A stretch of 64,000 nucleotides of DNA from Sphaerosporella brunnea (taxonomy: Eukaryota > Ascomycota > Pezizomycetes > Pezizales > Pyronemataceae): assembly GCA_008704415.1 (NCBI GenBank), contig VXIS01000262.1, positions 1-64,000 on the forward strand. Reading direction: 5' to 3'. Each line of letters opens with the position of its first letter. Within the stretch, counting starts at the first letter, position 1. The position numbers and the translations under genes are program-made. A model generated the notes under the pieces. It did no database searches. It saw only the letters and a list, made by a program, of their open reading frames with translations, and had not been told where the DNA came from. This document shows, piece by piece, positions 54,647-64,000 of this stretch.

Positions 54647-56052
54647 ATGTCGACACTCCCAGTCGTCGCGGATGGTGACTACACCTACACCCCCGCTGGC
54701 CTCGTGATCAAAGGCCACATCCGCGAGGAGCCCCGACGGCTCCACGAACTACTGTTCCCTCCGTTCCTATCCACCATTGCTGAGGTGGAAGCGCACCGTT
54801 CCGGAAATCAGGCATGGATCGCGCAAGTGCAGAAAGAACGTCAAGAGCGCGAGCGGTGGATAAACCGCAAGTGGGCCGTGTCGCAGTTGATGCATTATGG
54901 AGTGCCGCTGGTTGCTGGGGAAGATAAAATCCAAGCCCTGCGAGAGGCGGTTAAAGGCGGCAAGGTCGGTTCAGTTCGTTTATCAAGAAGTAGTCAGTGT
55001 AGATGTCATGCTGACAAGATCGAGGGCGGAAGTGTAACCAAGTTCCGGGCTCGGTAAACAAGATTACCCACCGATTACGAAGGGAATATCAGCGCCGCCT
55101 CGAGTCACAGCCTTCTCCGTCCGACCAGGCCAACACCGATATCGACGCCTTCCTCGACCGCGTTTTCCTGGATGTAAACGGAGAGATTGATCCTCGTAAA
55201 GCCCCACAGGGCCTGCCTCTCCCTGGCCTTGAGGACCGATTCGCTGTGCGCAATGCAGCGGTGGAGGCTGGATTGTACACCCGCAGCGGTGGACGGCTTG
55301 TTGACGGCCGTGTCCTTGTAATAGGGACCGATAAGAACCTAGTGGATTCAATTGCACGCGGATATGCCGGCGCGGTCTCAGAGCTTCAAATGCAGCTTGA
55401 AGACCGAAAAGACGAGGTTGTTCGGGAACATGAGGTCTTTCTTTCCAGCGGGGAGGTGGAAGCCAAAGGAGAACCCCACTACGTCCCAACCGGAACGTAT
55501 CGAGTGTTCTTGCCAGTGATGGAAAGCGAGGCTCCGTACAAATGTCTGGAGGAAGGCCTCACACTTTGCATCCAAAATGATTTGGAGAGACGTTGTGCCA
55601 ACCGTGGTACCGATCAGGGCCCGGCCTTCATGGGAGACTTCAGCTTCGCCGGGCTGAACGGCATTATGCGCTTCTGTCGGGACGGTGATGACTGGAGCGA
55701 TTTCCAGTGCTTAGAAGACGATTATGCTGGCGATGGCAGCTCTCGGAAGCGAAAGTATGCGTCTGACCGGCAGGTTACGCCAGAACGGACGCCAGCGGCG
55801 GACCCCGATCCAACAATCTTCCACTTCCTGTGGCGAGGAATGGAGACGGGGAATACTAGGATCGAGCAGGATCTTTACAACCAATACACAGGCTGGATAC
55901 AATTTGTAGACGAGGATTTCACCAAATTCCGCGGGATAATCAATGGGGCGAATAGCATCATCGGCCATAGGGCAAAGATCGAGGGCTTCAAAGTCTCGGA
56001 AGAGACTGAGAGGACTCATAAGCGGTGGAGGGATTACTCTCAGGAGCAGTGA
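54647..56052 (+). CDS. Protein of unknown function
   Basis: Two exons (54647-54964 and 55063-56052) give 435 residues. The start ATG is in CCCACAATGTC context. Exon 1 reads MSTLPVVADGDYTYTPAGLV with a later amphipathic helix (WIAQVQKERQERERWINRKW). Exon 2 is rich in charged residues, contains LPLPGLEDRFAVRNAAVEAG and IARGYAGAVSELQMQLEDRK (possible coiled coil), a basic patch SSRKRKYASDR, and the C-terminal block FHFLWRGMETGNTRIEQDLY with WIQFVDEDFTKFRGIINGAN. The acceptor (ACAAG at 55062) was chosen because it alone keeps both frames open. No enzyme motif, signal peptide or membrane segment. I do not recognise the family. It lies between MITE clusters and has no visible link to the ETP genes. 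Confidence 0.6.
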
Positions 56053-56814
56053 TACCCGGAATATCGAGCGCGGTGGAGAAGATGATGACGGGTGGCTTCG
56101 TTGCCCAAAAATAAAGTTGCGCCAAGACAGAGTGACGGCTTATGAAATGGCTTTTTTCCTTTGACTTTCCTCAGTCCAGCAATGAACTCCTACCACCACA
56201 CATACAGCCCCGGCCGGTAGCAGCCCTGTAACAATAAATTGAAGTGGGCGCCGGAAGGAGCTTTCCAGAATTCGCATGTTTACATTGAGGCATGACAGCT
56301 TGTCAGCTCGCTCTGCTATGTCAGGCAATTCTGCTTTTTTCTCATGGATGAGGTTTCTAGTGAGAACAGGACGAAGTTAGAGAGGGTGTGTGGGTGTTGG
56401 CTGAAAGCTCCCAAACTTGACTGTCCAAAAGGCCCAAACGGTCACAACAGGACGTCTGCCCATACATTTTGCTGGGGAATTGAAATTTTGATGTGGTGAC
56501 AGTGAGCTTTGCGTGGCAAACGACTGTCGCTCTTGCCAAACACTTCTGCCGTTAGCAACCGTTTAAAGCTCTTCGCTAACGGTCGTGCCAAACGCGGCCT
56601 AAAGAGCATTGAGGTTCTAGCGAGTGATATTTCATGACCAAATATACCACACGGACAGCGTGCCTGTGCCAAGCAACGCACGCTCTCCAGTGATGCCTCA
56701 AGCATAGTAACTTAAGGCGGTCGGTATCTCTTCGTTTGTTGTTGCCGATCGACCTTTTTCAAACAACAAATCAAAGCGCCACGAGAGAAATCCAGCTGAG
56801 GCTGCTATTGCGAG

Positions 56815-57250
56815 TTCTATGGAGAAAGAGCTGGGCTGGAAACACCTTCGGTGGCGATCTGTTGCCGAGCTTCACCCAGGAGGAAAAGGCCATCCCTGCC
56901 TGCTGTCCTGCGGTTCTTGCGGGGTACTAGGGTCGGGCAAGTTGTCGCGGTCGCTCGGGTGGAGGAGAAGGAGGGGGATGATTCGTCGTCGTCGTCTTCG
57001 GGAGGAGGAGGAGTGACCCGGCCCTGGAGGTCACGGTTATGGCATTTTACGTTGTTACGGGCCTGTTTCTTCCCTTTTTTACCTCAGTTACACCTTTTTA
57101 TTTTGTTCAGGTGCGTCTGGTATTTTGGGTTGCCGCAGTTGACACATGAGTTAACATCAATAAGGTGGCGGACAGGATAAGGGTGGGGACGAGGAGGAGG
57201 TCTGGCATGCCCGTTCGCGGTCGCATATGGACAATAAAATTGATTAAATA
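56815..57250 (+). pseudogene. LINE-2-family ORF2 C-terminus and 3' tail
   Basis: It encodes EKELGWKHLRWRSVAEL and then, with frame damage, the counterpart of the FLWDTRVGQI end seen at 32.5 kb. A 3' untranslated region follows with ATAAGGTGGCGGACAGGATA and GGACAATAAAATTGATTAAA. 5'-truncated and inactive. Confidence 0.65.
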
Positions 57251-57432
57251 CAAGCACGGTGGGCGGCAACGTTGTCAAGGCCATGATACTGCACTGTTCT
57301 GTGTGGATAGTACAGGCCCCCCGGATTACGTATACTAGATAATTGAGTATTACAGAGGGAAATTTTAGAATTACAGCCTCGCGATGAAGGGGAAATGACA
57401 ACCCGGAGTGAGAGAAAGGGCATGCTGCTTGG

Positions 57433-57521
57433 CAGTGTTGTCAGTAGCCAGCCGGCCCGGCTGGCTGCGTCGGGCCAATCAAAAAGCCCGGCTGTTTGGG
57501 CTGCATCTTAACGGGCCGGCT
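57433..57521. repeat. Hairpin MITE copy
   Basis: CAGTGTTGTCAGTAGCCAGC ... CAATCAAAAAGCCCGGCTGT ... ACGGGCCGGCTGC. The right terminal CACTG is missing. Confidence 0.65.
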
Positions 57522-57903
57522 GCAAATGCAACAATAAGTAGAGTAAATTGAAATGACAACTAAAAAAATAAAATAAAATAAAATCATAAGGGTCTGCACC
57601 AAATTGGGTTCAGGGAGAGAGGGCCAGATGGCGATTTCAGATGGGCTTGGGTTGGGGTTCCTGCCACTGGCGCCTCCGAAGTTTGAGAGTCGCGCTTCCA
57701 TGGGACTCCGATCGAATGGTCATCGGCGGGTAGGAAGACATGGAAACGTAGGATTCGCAGCCGAACAACGATGGCCCGGGTGCTTTTCATTGAGGCTTCA
57801 CTGACGATCACCCATGAGCAACACAGCCGGCGCTTTAAAAAGGAAATCTGGTCATTGGAGCGCCGGATGTGTGGCGGCACTCGGGTGTGCAAGCGCCTCT
57901 TAC

Positions 57904-57949
57904 ATCAGCCGGCCGGGCCGGCTGTTTGGGCCGGCTACTGACAACACTG
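57904..57949. repeat. Short hairpin MITE copy
   Basis: ATCAGCCGGCCGGGCCGGCT then GTTTGGGCCGGCTACTGACA, ending ACACTG. The left terminus is truncated. Confidence 0.6.
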
Positions 57950-58119
57950 CTGCTAGGTCCGGAGGCATTAAGGTAGGACCAGTCGCTCTGTCGTTATGCA
58001 TAGAGTGTCCGCCAGCTTATCCGGGTAGCGTCTTGGCATTTCTTGGCAGGTCCAAAAAATTAATTTCGCTGAGTAATAGTCGAGTGATGGGCTATGTGTC
58101 GCGTCGCGCGAACTGCAGA

Positions 58120-58476
58120 CCGTTGCGAGGCTGGAAACAACTGTTGGGCTCTCCGAATTCTTGAAGCTCAAGACGACTTTAAGAACGAAGTTTCATTACT
58201 TGAAAGGGTTATTCGAGAAGCCGGGCACGAAGTCATCTTTTACCCTAAATTCCACTGCGAGCTCAACTACATCGAGTATTACTGGGCCGAATTGAAGAGG
58301 TATGCTCGAGCGAACTGCAAATATTCGTTTGCGGAACTCGAAAAGACTGTGATGGAGGCTATGGATTCCATCAGCTTGACAACTATTCGGCGGTTTGCGG
58401 ATCGAGCCAAGCGGTGGATGCTGGCGTATATGAATGGCCTGTCAGAAGAGCAAAGAGCTTTCGCAGAAAAGCAGTA
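58120..58476 (+). pseudogene. DDE transposase C-terminal part
   Basis: An open frame with RILEAQDDFKNEVSLLERVI, REAGHEVIFYPKFHCELNYI and EYYWAELKRYARANCKYSFA, then FADRAKRWMLAYMNGLSEEQ. The Glu in NYIEYYW is the third acidic residue of the DDE triad; the two Asp regions are deleted. The reading frame is cut at position 58476 by the nested element and resumes after 59492, where YRSHRR-type residues continue in frame. Related relics are at 0.9, 53.9 and 61.3-62.2 kb. Confidence 0.85.
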
Positions 58477-59490
58477 CTCGTGCCAAGGTGGTGTTACCAC
58501 CACACCCCCCGGGCGCTCGCAGGCTCGCGCCCAAGTGGTGCACTCATCAAATGAGTGCCCGCCATGTCACGAATAAATGCAGTTCACGGATAAATTTGAA
58601 CGCATCTTCAACACCCAGCAATCTTTCACCACCACCACCATTCAATTATGCTACCTATTCAGAGGGAAGAGCCCTATTAGTCTGTAGATGCCCGGATTCA
58701 AGTGTTAATTGAGGTTCTAAGCCAGAGAGGGGCGAGGAAAAATCCAAATCTATGGTTGAGGACACCTGTCGCCCGAGCACTTTAGTACCCAACTTCACCA
58801 CGCTCCACCACCACCACAACACATTTAAAATTTAATCACTCGGTATAGATCGATTGAGAACCATCGAAAGTATCATTCTATGCGCTCATAAAAAAAATAT
58901 AATGGTTGTTGAAGGTGGTGGAGCGGGTTGAAAGCGGGTCAATTTGATGGGAGCCAACTTGCCAATTATGGCAAAAAATGGCTTAGTAAACTCACATATC
59001 CGGTAACATGAGTAGTGCGAGTTCATGAAGAAACCTCATCGACACCGCCGGCGGTACGCCCCTAAAACCAAAGAACATACAAAAGGACCCTGTTTTTGCG
59101 AATTACGGGCCGAAAGCGCCCCTGTGGGTCTCAGAAAGGCTCTATTTTGATGGGGTTTAGCTACTCAAACCGAATGTCGCGGCGCTCTGGGACTGTCCCC
59201 AACCATAGATCTAGGTTTGGATTTGGATTTTCCTCGCCCCTCTCGCCGAGAACCTCAATTAACACTTGAATCCGGGCATCTACAGACTAATAGGGCTCTT
59301 CCCTCTGAATAGGTAGCATAATTGAATGGTGGTGGTGGTGAAAGATTGCTGGGTGTTGAAGATGCGTTCAAATTTATCCGTGAACTGCATTTATTCGTGA
59401 CATGGCGGGCACTCATTTGATGAGTGCACCACTTGGGCGCGAGCCTGCGAGCGCCCGGGGGGTGTGGTGGTAACACCACCTTGGCACGAG
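58477..59490. mobile_element. 1.0-kb foldback element nested in the DDE transposon
   Basis: The arms are about 290 bp and nearly identical: CTCGTGCCAAGGTGGTGTTA to about 58765 and its inverse from about 59200 to 59490. The arms include a CACCACCACCA microsatellite and the self-complementary ACTCATCAAATGAGT. TA duplicates at 58475-58476 and 59491-59492. The central 430 bp match the copy at 21.5-22.1 kb. No transposase inside. The high arm identity suggests recent activity or gene conversion between arms. Confidence 0.9.
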
Positions 59491-59879
59491 TATCGATCTC
59501 ATCGAAGGCTGACACGCAAGATGTTTTCCTAATTTTTTTTATATTTTTTATTTGTTTTATCGCTCATGTAATATCACTCGTTCTGTCCGTTTTCGGTAAT
59601 TTTTGAGGCTTTGCAAGGTTGCAGGGGGGTCCAAAAATTTCGGCCGCTCATACAAAAATTTACTTTTTTTCCATCCGCTACTACACCACCACCACGCCCT
59701 CAAATCACAAACGCTCAACATAGAATTACTCTACACATGCTCCTCTTTGAAGCTATGTTCTTTAAATAAATTATCTTTTGTTTTTTGTGGAGGAGTAGCA
59801 GTCGGCGTTGGGGGGTTGTGTTGAGGCCTCACCCCCCCTGTAGCGCTACCCGGATAAGCTGGCGGACACTCTACTCTCT

Positions 59880-60580
59880 CGCTCATTAGGTAAGCGAATC
59901 TCACTCTCCACTCTACGCAACACCCCTTCGTAACACAGTGCATTCTGAGTACCTTGCCTCTCGTCCTTGTAATTCCATAGAGTGATTCGCCTGCTTGCAA
60001 GCAGTTCTCTATGCCGTACTAATCTCCAGCGCGGGCCTGCCTGTCAGGCTTACAGATTCACCAATGAGCGGTACTATCTAGGACCGTGTTTTGGCGAGCG
60101 GCCGTTCCGGTGTCGGTTCTAGTCTCGGTATCGGTTCCCCATTTTCAACACACGATTGCTGCATTTCCAACTTAAACTCCTACCGGACCCGAAGCATGTA
60201 GAGAGGCAGTATACACCTATACTCCCTTACCTAAGACTGTGCTGGCTCCGCCGACGACACTTCTCCCTCGACTGGGATATAGAGGTCCGCATTGTATAGG
60301 TTTCAAGCTACAGCGAGGCTACCTTCGGGTGTAAAAATGTCATTGTCACTGTTGCTGCCGCCATCCCTGTTGCAATTGCTCTTTGACAGTTCGTTGTGGG
60401 GGTGGTTGGTTGCGCGAGAACAGACCTCTTGAGTTGTTGCCCCTCGAGCCCTCACAGTTCTAGTTTCGGACAGTTCTTCACAGACCCGGGTGGGGAAAAG
60501 GACTCTCCAAACGGGGCCCTAATATTTGGACGATCAAAGAGGAGCTCGAGTATCCTGAACATAGAACTATGATTTAGAGT
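59880..60580. other. Intergenic, nothing recognised
   Basis: No frame with a domain and no strong repeat. Confidence 0.4.
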
Positions 60581-60581
60581 A

Positions 60582-60864
60582 CCGTATTTTTTGGAGCGAA
60601 AGGCTGACTTTTCGGTAAAAAAAAAATTAAAAAAAACCCCTTACAACCGACTGGCCTTCCAGTGCCGCCGCAATCGAAAAAAAAACTCATTATCCTTTTA
60701 CCTTTCCTCAATTTCCTGAGCACCTCTTTCTCTTCGGAAAAGACCACATCCTCCGAGTCGTGATGTGCCACTCATACCTAACCCACCCCTAACCCACCCC
60801 TAACCCTCGTGGGAAAATCTCAACTTTTGCATAAGGTCCTCCACTTCTCATTCCAAAAGTACGG
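60582..60864. mobile_element. 283-bp MITE-like element with telomere-like core
   Basis: Termini CCGTATTTTTTGGAGCGA and (inward) CCGTACTTTTGGAATGAG, flanked by TA (60580-60581 and 60865-60866). The arms are imperfect (about 75 per cent). The interior has three short repeats of CCTAACCCACC (about 60777-60806), reminiscent of fungal telomere units. Confidence 0.55.
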
Positions 60865-61284
60865 TATAGTGCAGGCGGCGTGGTACCAGCAGTTTTGCGG
60901 TGGAGATGTTGACGACAATTAATGGAGTGGTGAGCGGGTGAGAAGCCTGAGAAAGCCGCTCTTGCGTCCACTAAACAAGATGCGTCCTATAAAAATAAGA
61001 CGCGAGCTTCCACCGGTTGCGCAATCTCGCGAGCCCGTCAAAAGTGTAAGGCGATGGGTTTGAAAAGCTTGGACCACCCAAAACGATCACGGCTGTGCTA
61101 TGGCCAGGCGCCATCCGCTACCAGCTGCCTTTGAACAGTGAGCTCGGACTGGAGCATTGGGACGCTTTCGTCACGACACAGTTGGCTCTTCCCGGCCCCC
61201 CAAACTCTTGCAACTACAGCCCCTAGCCCCCGGTCCCCGGCGCCAGACTCTTGCAAACACATACAGCCGCGACCATCAACAGCA

Positions 61285-62155
61285 ATGGCGAGACCGAGTA
61301 AAAGACTGATCCGATCACGAGAAGCTAGAGCTATTGGTGCCAAGCGCAGACGTCTCGCCGAGGCCGAGCCTGAATCACAGCGAATCGCCGAGCCTGCATC
61401 ACAGCAAATCGCCGAGCCCGTGATCCCGGGCCTGGGTGAAGAGAAAGAAGAAGACATTGGTCAGGATGAGGTTGAAGATGAAGAAAGTGGAGGTGTCGCC
61501 GAAGCGGAAGACCTACAGCACCACATCGACTCGCTCCCGCCATCGGAGTCACAGTCAAACTCAACAAACTGCTGAAAGCGGAGTCTACGAACCGGAAGCA
61601 CGTCGAGCTCAGGAACAGAGATGACCTCGAGTATGTGGTCCAAATGGAATCCAAATTCTTACAGAGGGTACGGCTCCAATGCTCAGGCCGCGCGTCCTCC
61701 TGTAATTAAAAAAAAAAAAAAAAAAAAACCTCCGGCTATCCTATCTGCACAACCAGATCTCAAGAGACAGCAGAGCCGGATCGAAGAAGCGATAGAGGTA
61801 GCGAGACATCTCATTATGTTCTACCCAAAATATCATTGTGAAATGAACTGGATAGAATATTACTGGGGCGCCTGCAAGCACTATGCCCGTGCCCGCCAGC
61901 ACTGCACATATACTCTCCCCGGTATTCCATCCACCCTCCCGTCCGGCATCGTGCACTTAAAATTCACACCAACATCTCTCAGGACTCCGCGAGGTTCTTC
62001 CAAAAGCGTTAAAATCCGCTAAACCATCGCTCATTTTTAAGTATTAGAGACGCACCCAGCGCATCATCCAAGCCTACCGGGACGGGGCCACGTTTGGCGA
62101 CAAGCTGTACAAGGAACGGGTGTACAAGAGCCATCGGCGAATCTCACAGAGGCAG
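61285..62155 (+). pseudogene. DDE transposase, internally deleted and frameshifted
   Basis: Pieces of one protein in order. N-terminus MARPSKRLIRSREARAIGAK from 61285, then a frame change into VELRNRDDLEYVVQMESKFL. After an A tract (61708-61727) come RHLIMFYPKYHCEMNWIEYY and WGACKHYARA, the catalytic Glu region. Finally AYRDGATFGDKLYK and VYKSHRRIS near 62120-62150. The segments holding the two catalytic Asp residues are absent. It is the longest relic of the family in the window in terms of ends preserved. Confidence 0.75.
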
Positions 62156-62360
62156 CCTGAGGCGAACCTTAGTTGAGGCAGCCGCGGTGATTGCGGCGGC
62201 CGCGGGGGGCAATTGTATTGTGGAAATATAGTCATTCAGGGTTCCCACCACTTCGCACGCTTTTACCACCGCTTCGACCACCTCCTGCGCCGTCCGCACA
62301 CTGTTGAAGTCAGGGAAATTTCGACCGGGCTGCGGCTTAATCGCTGCCTGCACCATACCG

Positions 62361-62628
62361 CATAAAGTCAGAAACAAGACACTCGACGGCGCGAATAGAA
62401 CAGTGGAAAAAGGTGAGAGGTGTGGATGGAATGTAATACCAGATTCGCGGATTTGTGCAAGGCCCACGGCACCCGAACGTCCTCTCTCCAAAAAAAACAC
62501 CGTGCCAGTGGCAAGTAGTGGTGAATTTCGCTCGGCTCCCAGTATGCATTTACCAATTTCACCCACACCTCACACGGTTTTTCTACTGTTCTATTCGCGC
62601 CGTCGAGTCTCTTGTTGCTGAGTTTATG
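62361..62628. mobile_element. 268-bp foldback element
   Basis: The left arm CATAAAGTCAGAAACAAGAC continues ACTCGACGGCGCGAATAGAA and CAGTGGAAAA; the right arm is the inverse (TACTGTTCTATTCGCGCCGT ... AGTTTATG) with few mismatches over about 60 bp. Non-coding interior. Confidence 0.8.
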
Positions 62629-62794
62629 GGTTACTACTATTGGATGGAAGTTGTTTACATAAGTAGAGGAGTCGGCCCGGGCCAAAGTAGGTTAACACGG
62701 GCCGAAGAGGGGCGGAATGAAATCAAACTCATAAACAACGTTTGAAGCTCCGCATCTGTAGAACACCGGCCAGATCGATTACCCCCCCCTGCCG

Positions 62795-64000
62795 CCACCT
62801 TGACGGACAGACTGGCTGCCGCCATTCCTGGCCACCCCCACGTAATCGAGCGTAGCGTGCCAGTTGCAAACAAGCCTCGAGGCCGCAACATCATGGAACC
62901 ACAAGAGGGCGCCATGCAAATCGCAACTATGTGGCAGGAGACCACCGGCAACGCCATTGCGGTGTACTCTGATGGTTCCAGACTATAGGATGGGCACTGT
63001 GGGTATTCGGCAGTCACCTGCGCCGAGAGCGGAGAATGGATTGGCAAAGCGAAGCACCTCGGCGACAACAAGGAAGCCTACGACGCCGAACTCTTTGGCA
63101 TCGCAGCAGGCCTCACTCTGGCACACCGTCGCCTACCCGCAAGCGCTTCTGTCAGGCACAGTCCGTGTCTTTACGGACTCCCAAGGGAAGGCTAAAAACC
63201 GACACGCCCGGTTCCGGACAATGGCTACTACCGGAGATCGCCCAAGCCGAAGCCACCCTTTTGGCGGCTGGTTGGAATGTACAGTACCACTGGGTACCAG
63301 ATCACCTCGGCGTCCCCGGCAACGAAACCGCCGACAAGCTAGCGAAAGAGGCTGCAGAACGCCGCGACAACACTGACACCGAATCCCCTGAGGTGATCGC
63401 CACAACGTCGCTCGCCCACATTTCCAGGGCCACCACCCAGGCAAAACGACAAGACCGTTTCGCGTGGCTTAGGAAGCACTGCGCCAAAAGTTACTACAAG
63501 GCGCGACGGTCCCGAACCAACCCCGTAGCGGTCAAGGCCCCTAAAGCGATTGCCTCGCGCTTCTTCCAGCTGAGATTAAACAAGGCTCCGACTGCCCTAC
63601 AACTGTTATGGACCAACAGGAGGATGGATGACAAGTGCTGGTGGTGCGGGCAAGGTGCTACACAGACCCGCAGCCATCTCTTCAAGTTCTGCAAGAGGTG
63701 GAAAGCCGAGCAGATGGTGTTGTGGAAAGCAAGAAAGGATGCCACCAGGGATGGTGGAGGGATGAAGCGCTGGCCGTCCACTTCGGTGGTCGACCTGCTG
63801 GCGGATGACAGATGCACGGAGGAAGTCTTGGATTTCCTTCGTGCTACAAAGATTGGCTGCTGGCCCGATAAGCGCAACATGTAATGACTCTTTCTCCTCT
63901 TTCCTTTGTTGGTCCTCCTTGGTGCGTTTACTTTACCTGGTGCGATTCCCTTTGTCTTTTTCCTTAGAAGGGCCGCAGGCCTCGGTAGCGGGTCGTTCAT
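62795..64000 (+). pseudogene. Tad-like LINE, RNase H to 3' end, runs off the window
   Basis: It begins within the region upstream of RNase H (RLAAAIPGHPHVIERSVPVA), then AVYSDGSRL followed by a stop, then KEAYDAELFGIAAGLTLAHR and a frame change into SGQWLLPEIAQAEATLLAAG, WVPDHLGVPGNETADKLAKE and the zinc-knuckle CWWCGQGATQTRSHLFKFCKRW. The protein end is near 63884. The 3' untranslated region continues to the window edge and includes GGGCCGCAGGCC. At least one stop and one frameshift make it inactive. It is in the opposite orientation to the copy at 6.4-7.8 kb and about as long. Confidence 0.85.

Larger units (their letters stand above)
58003..59871. mobile_element. DDE transposon with 28-bp inverted repeats, internally deleted and carrying a nested element
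   Basis: The ends are GAGTGTCCGCCAGCTTATCC(GGGTAGCG) at the left and the exact inverse at the right. TA flanks both (58001-58002 and 59872-59873). Inside is the C-terminal part of a DDE transposase, split at 58477 by a second element that ends at 59490. Without that insert the element would be about 0.85 kb, so it is a deletion derivative that kept the end of its transposase gene. Confidence 0.9.

Overview
The window is nuclear DNA of a filamentous ascomycete (Pezizomycotina; I cannot place it more finely). The evidence is short GT-AG introns (47-172 bp) with CTRAY-like branch sites, a Zn2Cys6 regulator, a dispersed 5S rRNA gene, and relics of fungal LINE, hAT and Tc1/mariner-type transposons.

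The centre (about 10.1-41.8 kb) is a secondary-metabolite cluster with nearly the full gene complement of an epipolythiodioxopiperazine (ETP, gliotoxin/sirodesmin-type) pathway. In order: a GliZ-like regulator (+), GliG-like glutathione S-transferase (+), GliA-like MFS exporter (+), GliI-like C-S lyase/aminotransferase (-), GliK-like gamma-glutamyl cyclotransferase (-), a two-module NRPS A-T-C-A-T-C of GliP type (+), one cytochrome P450 (-), a GliT-like dithiol oxidase (-) and a GliM-like O-methyltransferase (+). The expected flow is: the NRPS makes a diketopiperazine, the P450 oxidises it, the GST adds glutathione, the cyclotransferase (plus a dipeptidase not seen here) trims the adducts, the C-S lyase frees the thiols, the oxidase closes the disulfide, and the methyltransferase and exporter finish. 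Every gene has an open, spliceable frame, so the cluster looks intact and possibly active. Four perfect TCGGNNNCCGA palindromes, the motif linked to ETP-cluster regulators, lie between its genes. The dipeptidase (GliJ), N-methyltransferase (GliN) and a second P450 are not visible.

Both flanks and the larger gaps inside the cluster are full of mobile-element debris. There are two LINE families, hAT and DDE transposase relics, and at least six kinds of short inverted-repeat element (MITEs/foldbacks), several with clear TA or 8-bp target duplications. One 69-bp hAT-type MITE sits in the last codons of the C-S lyase gene and supplies its stop codon. At 58.0-59.9 kb one transposon is nested in another with both target duplications still readable.

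Right of the cluster are two spliced genes of unknown function (50.1-51.4 kb and 54.6-56.1 kb), a 5S rRNA gene (about 52.9 kb) and a tRNA-like SINE head (about 48.7 kb). The remaining sequence holds repeats or nothing I recognise. Exon limits come from reading splice sites by eye.
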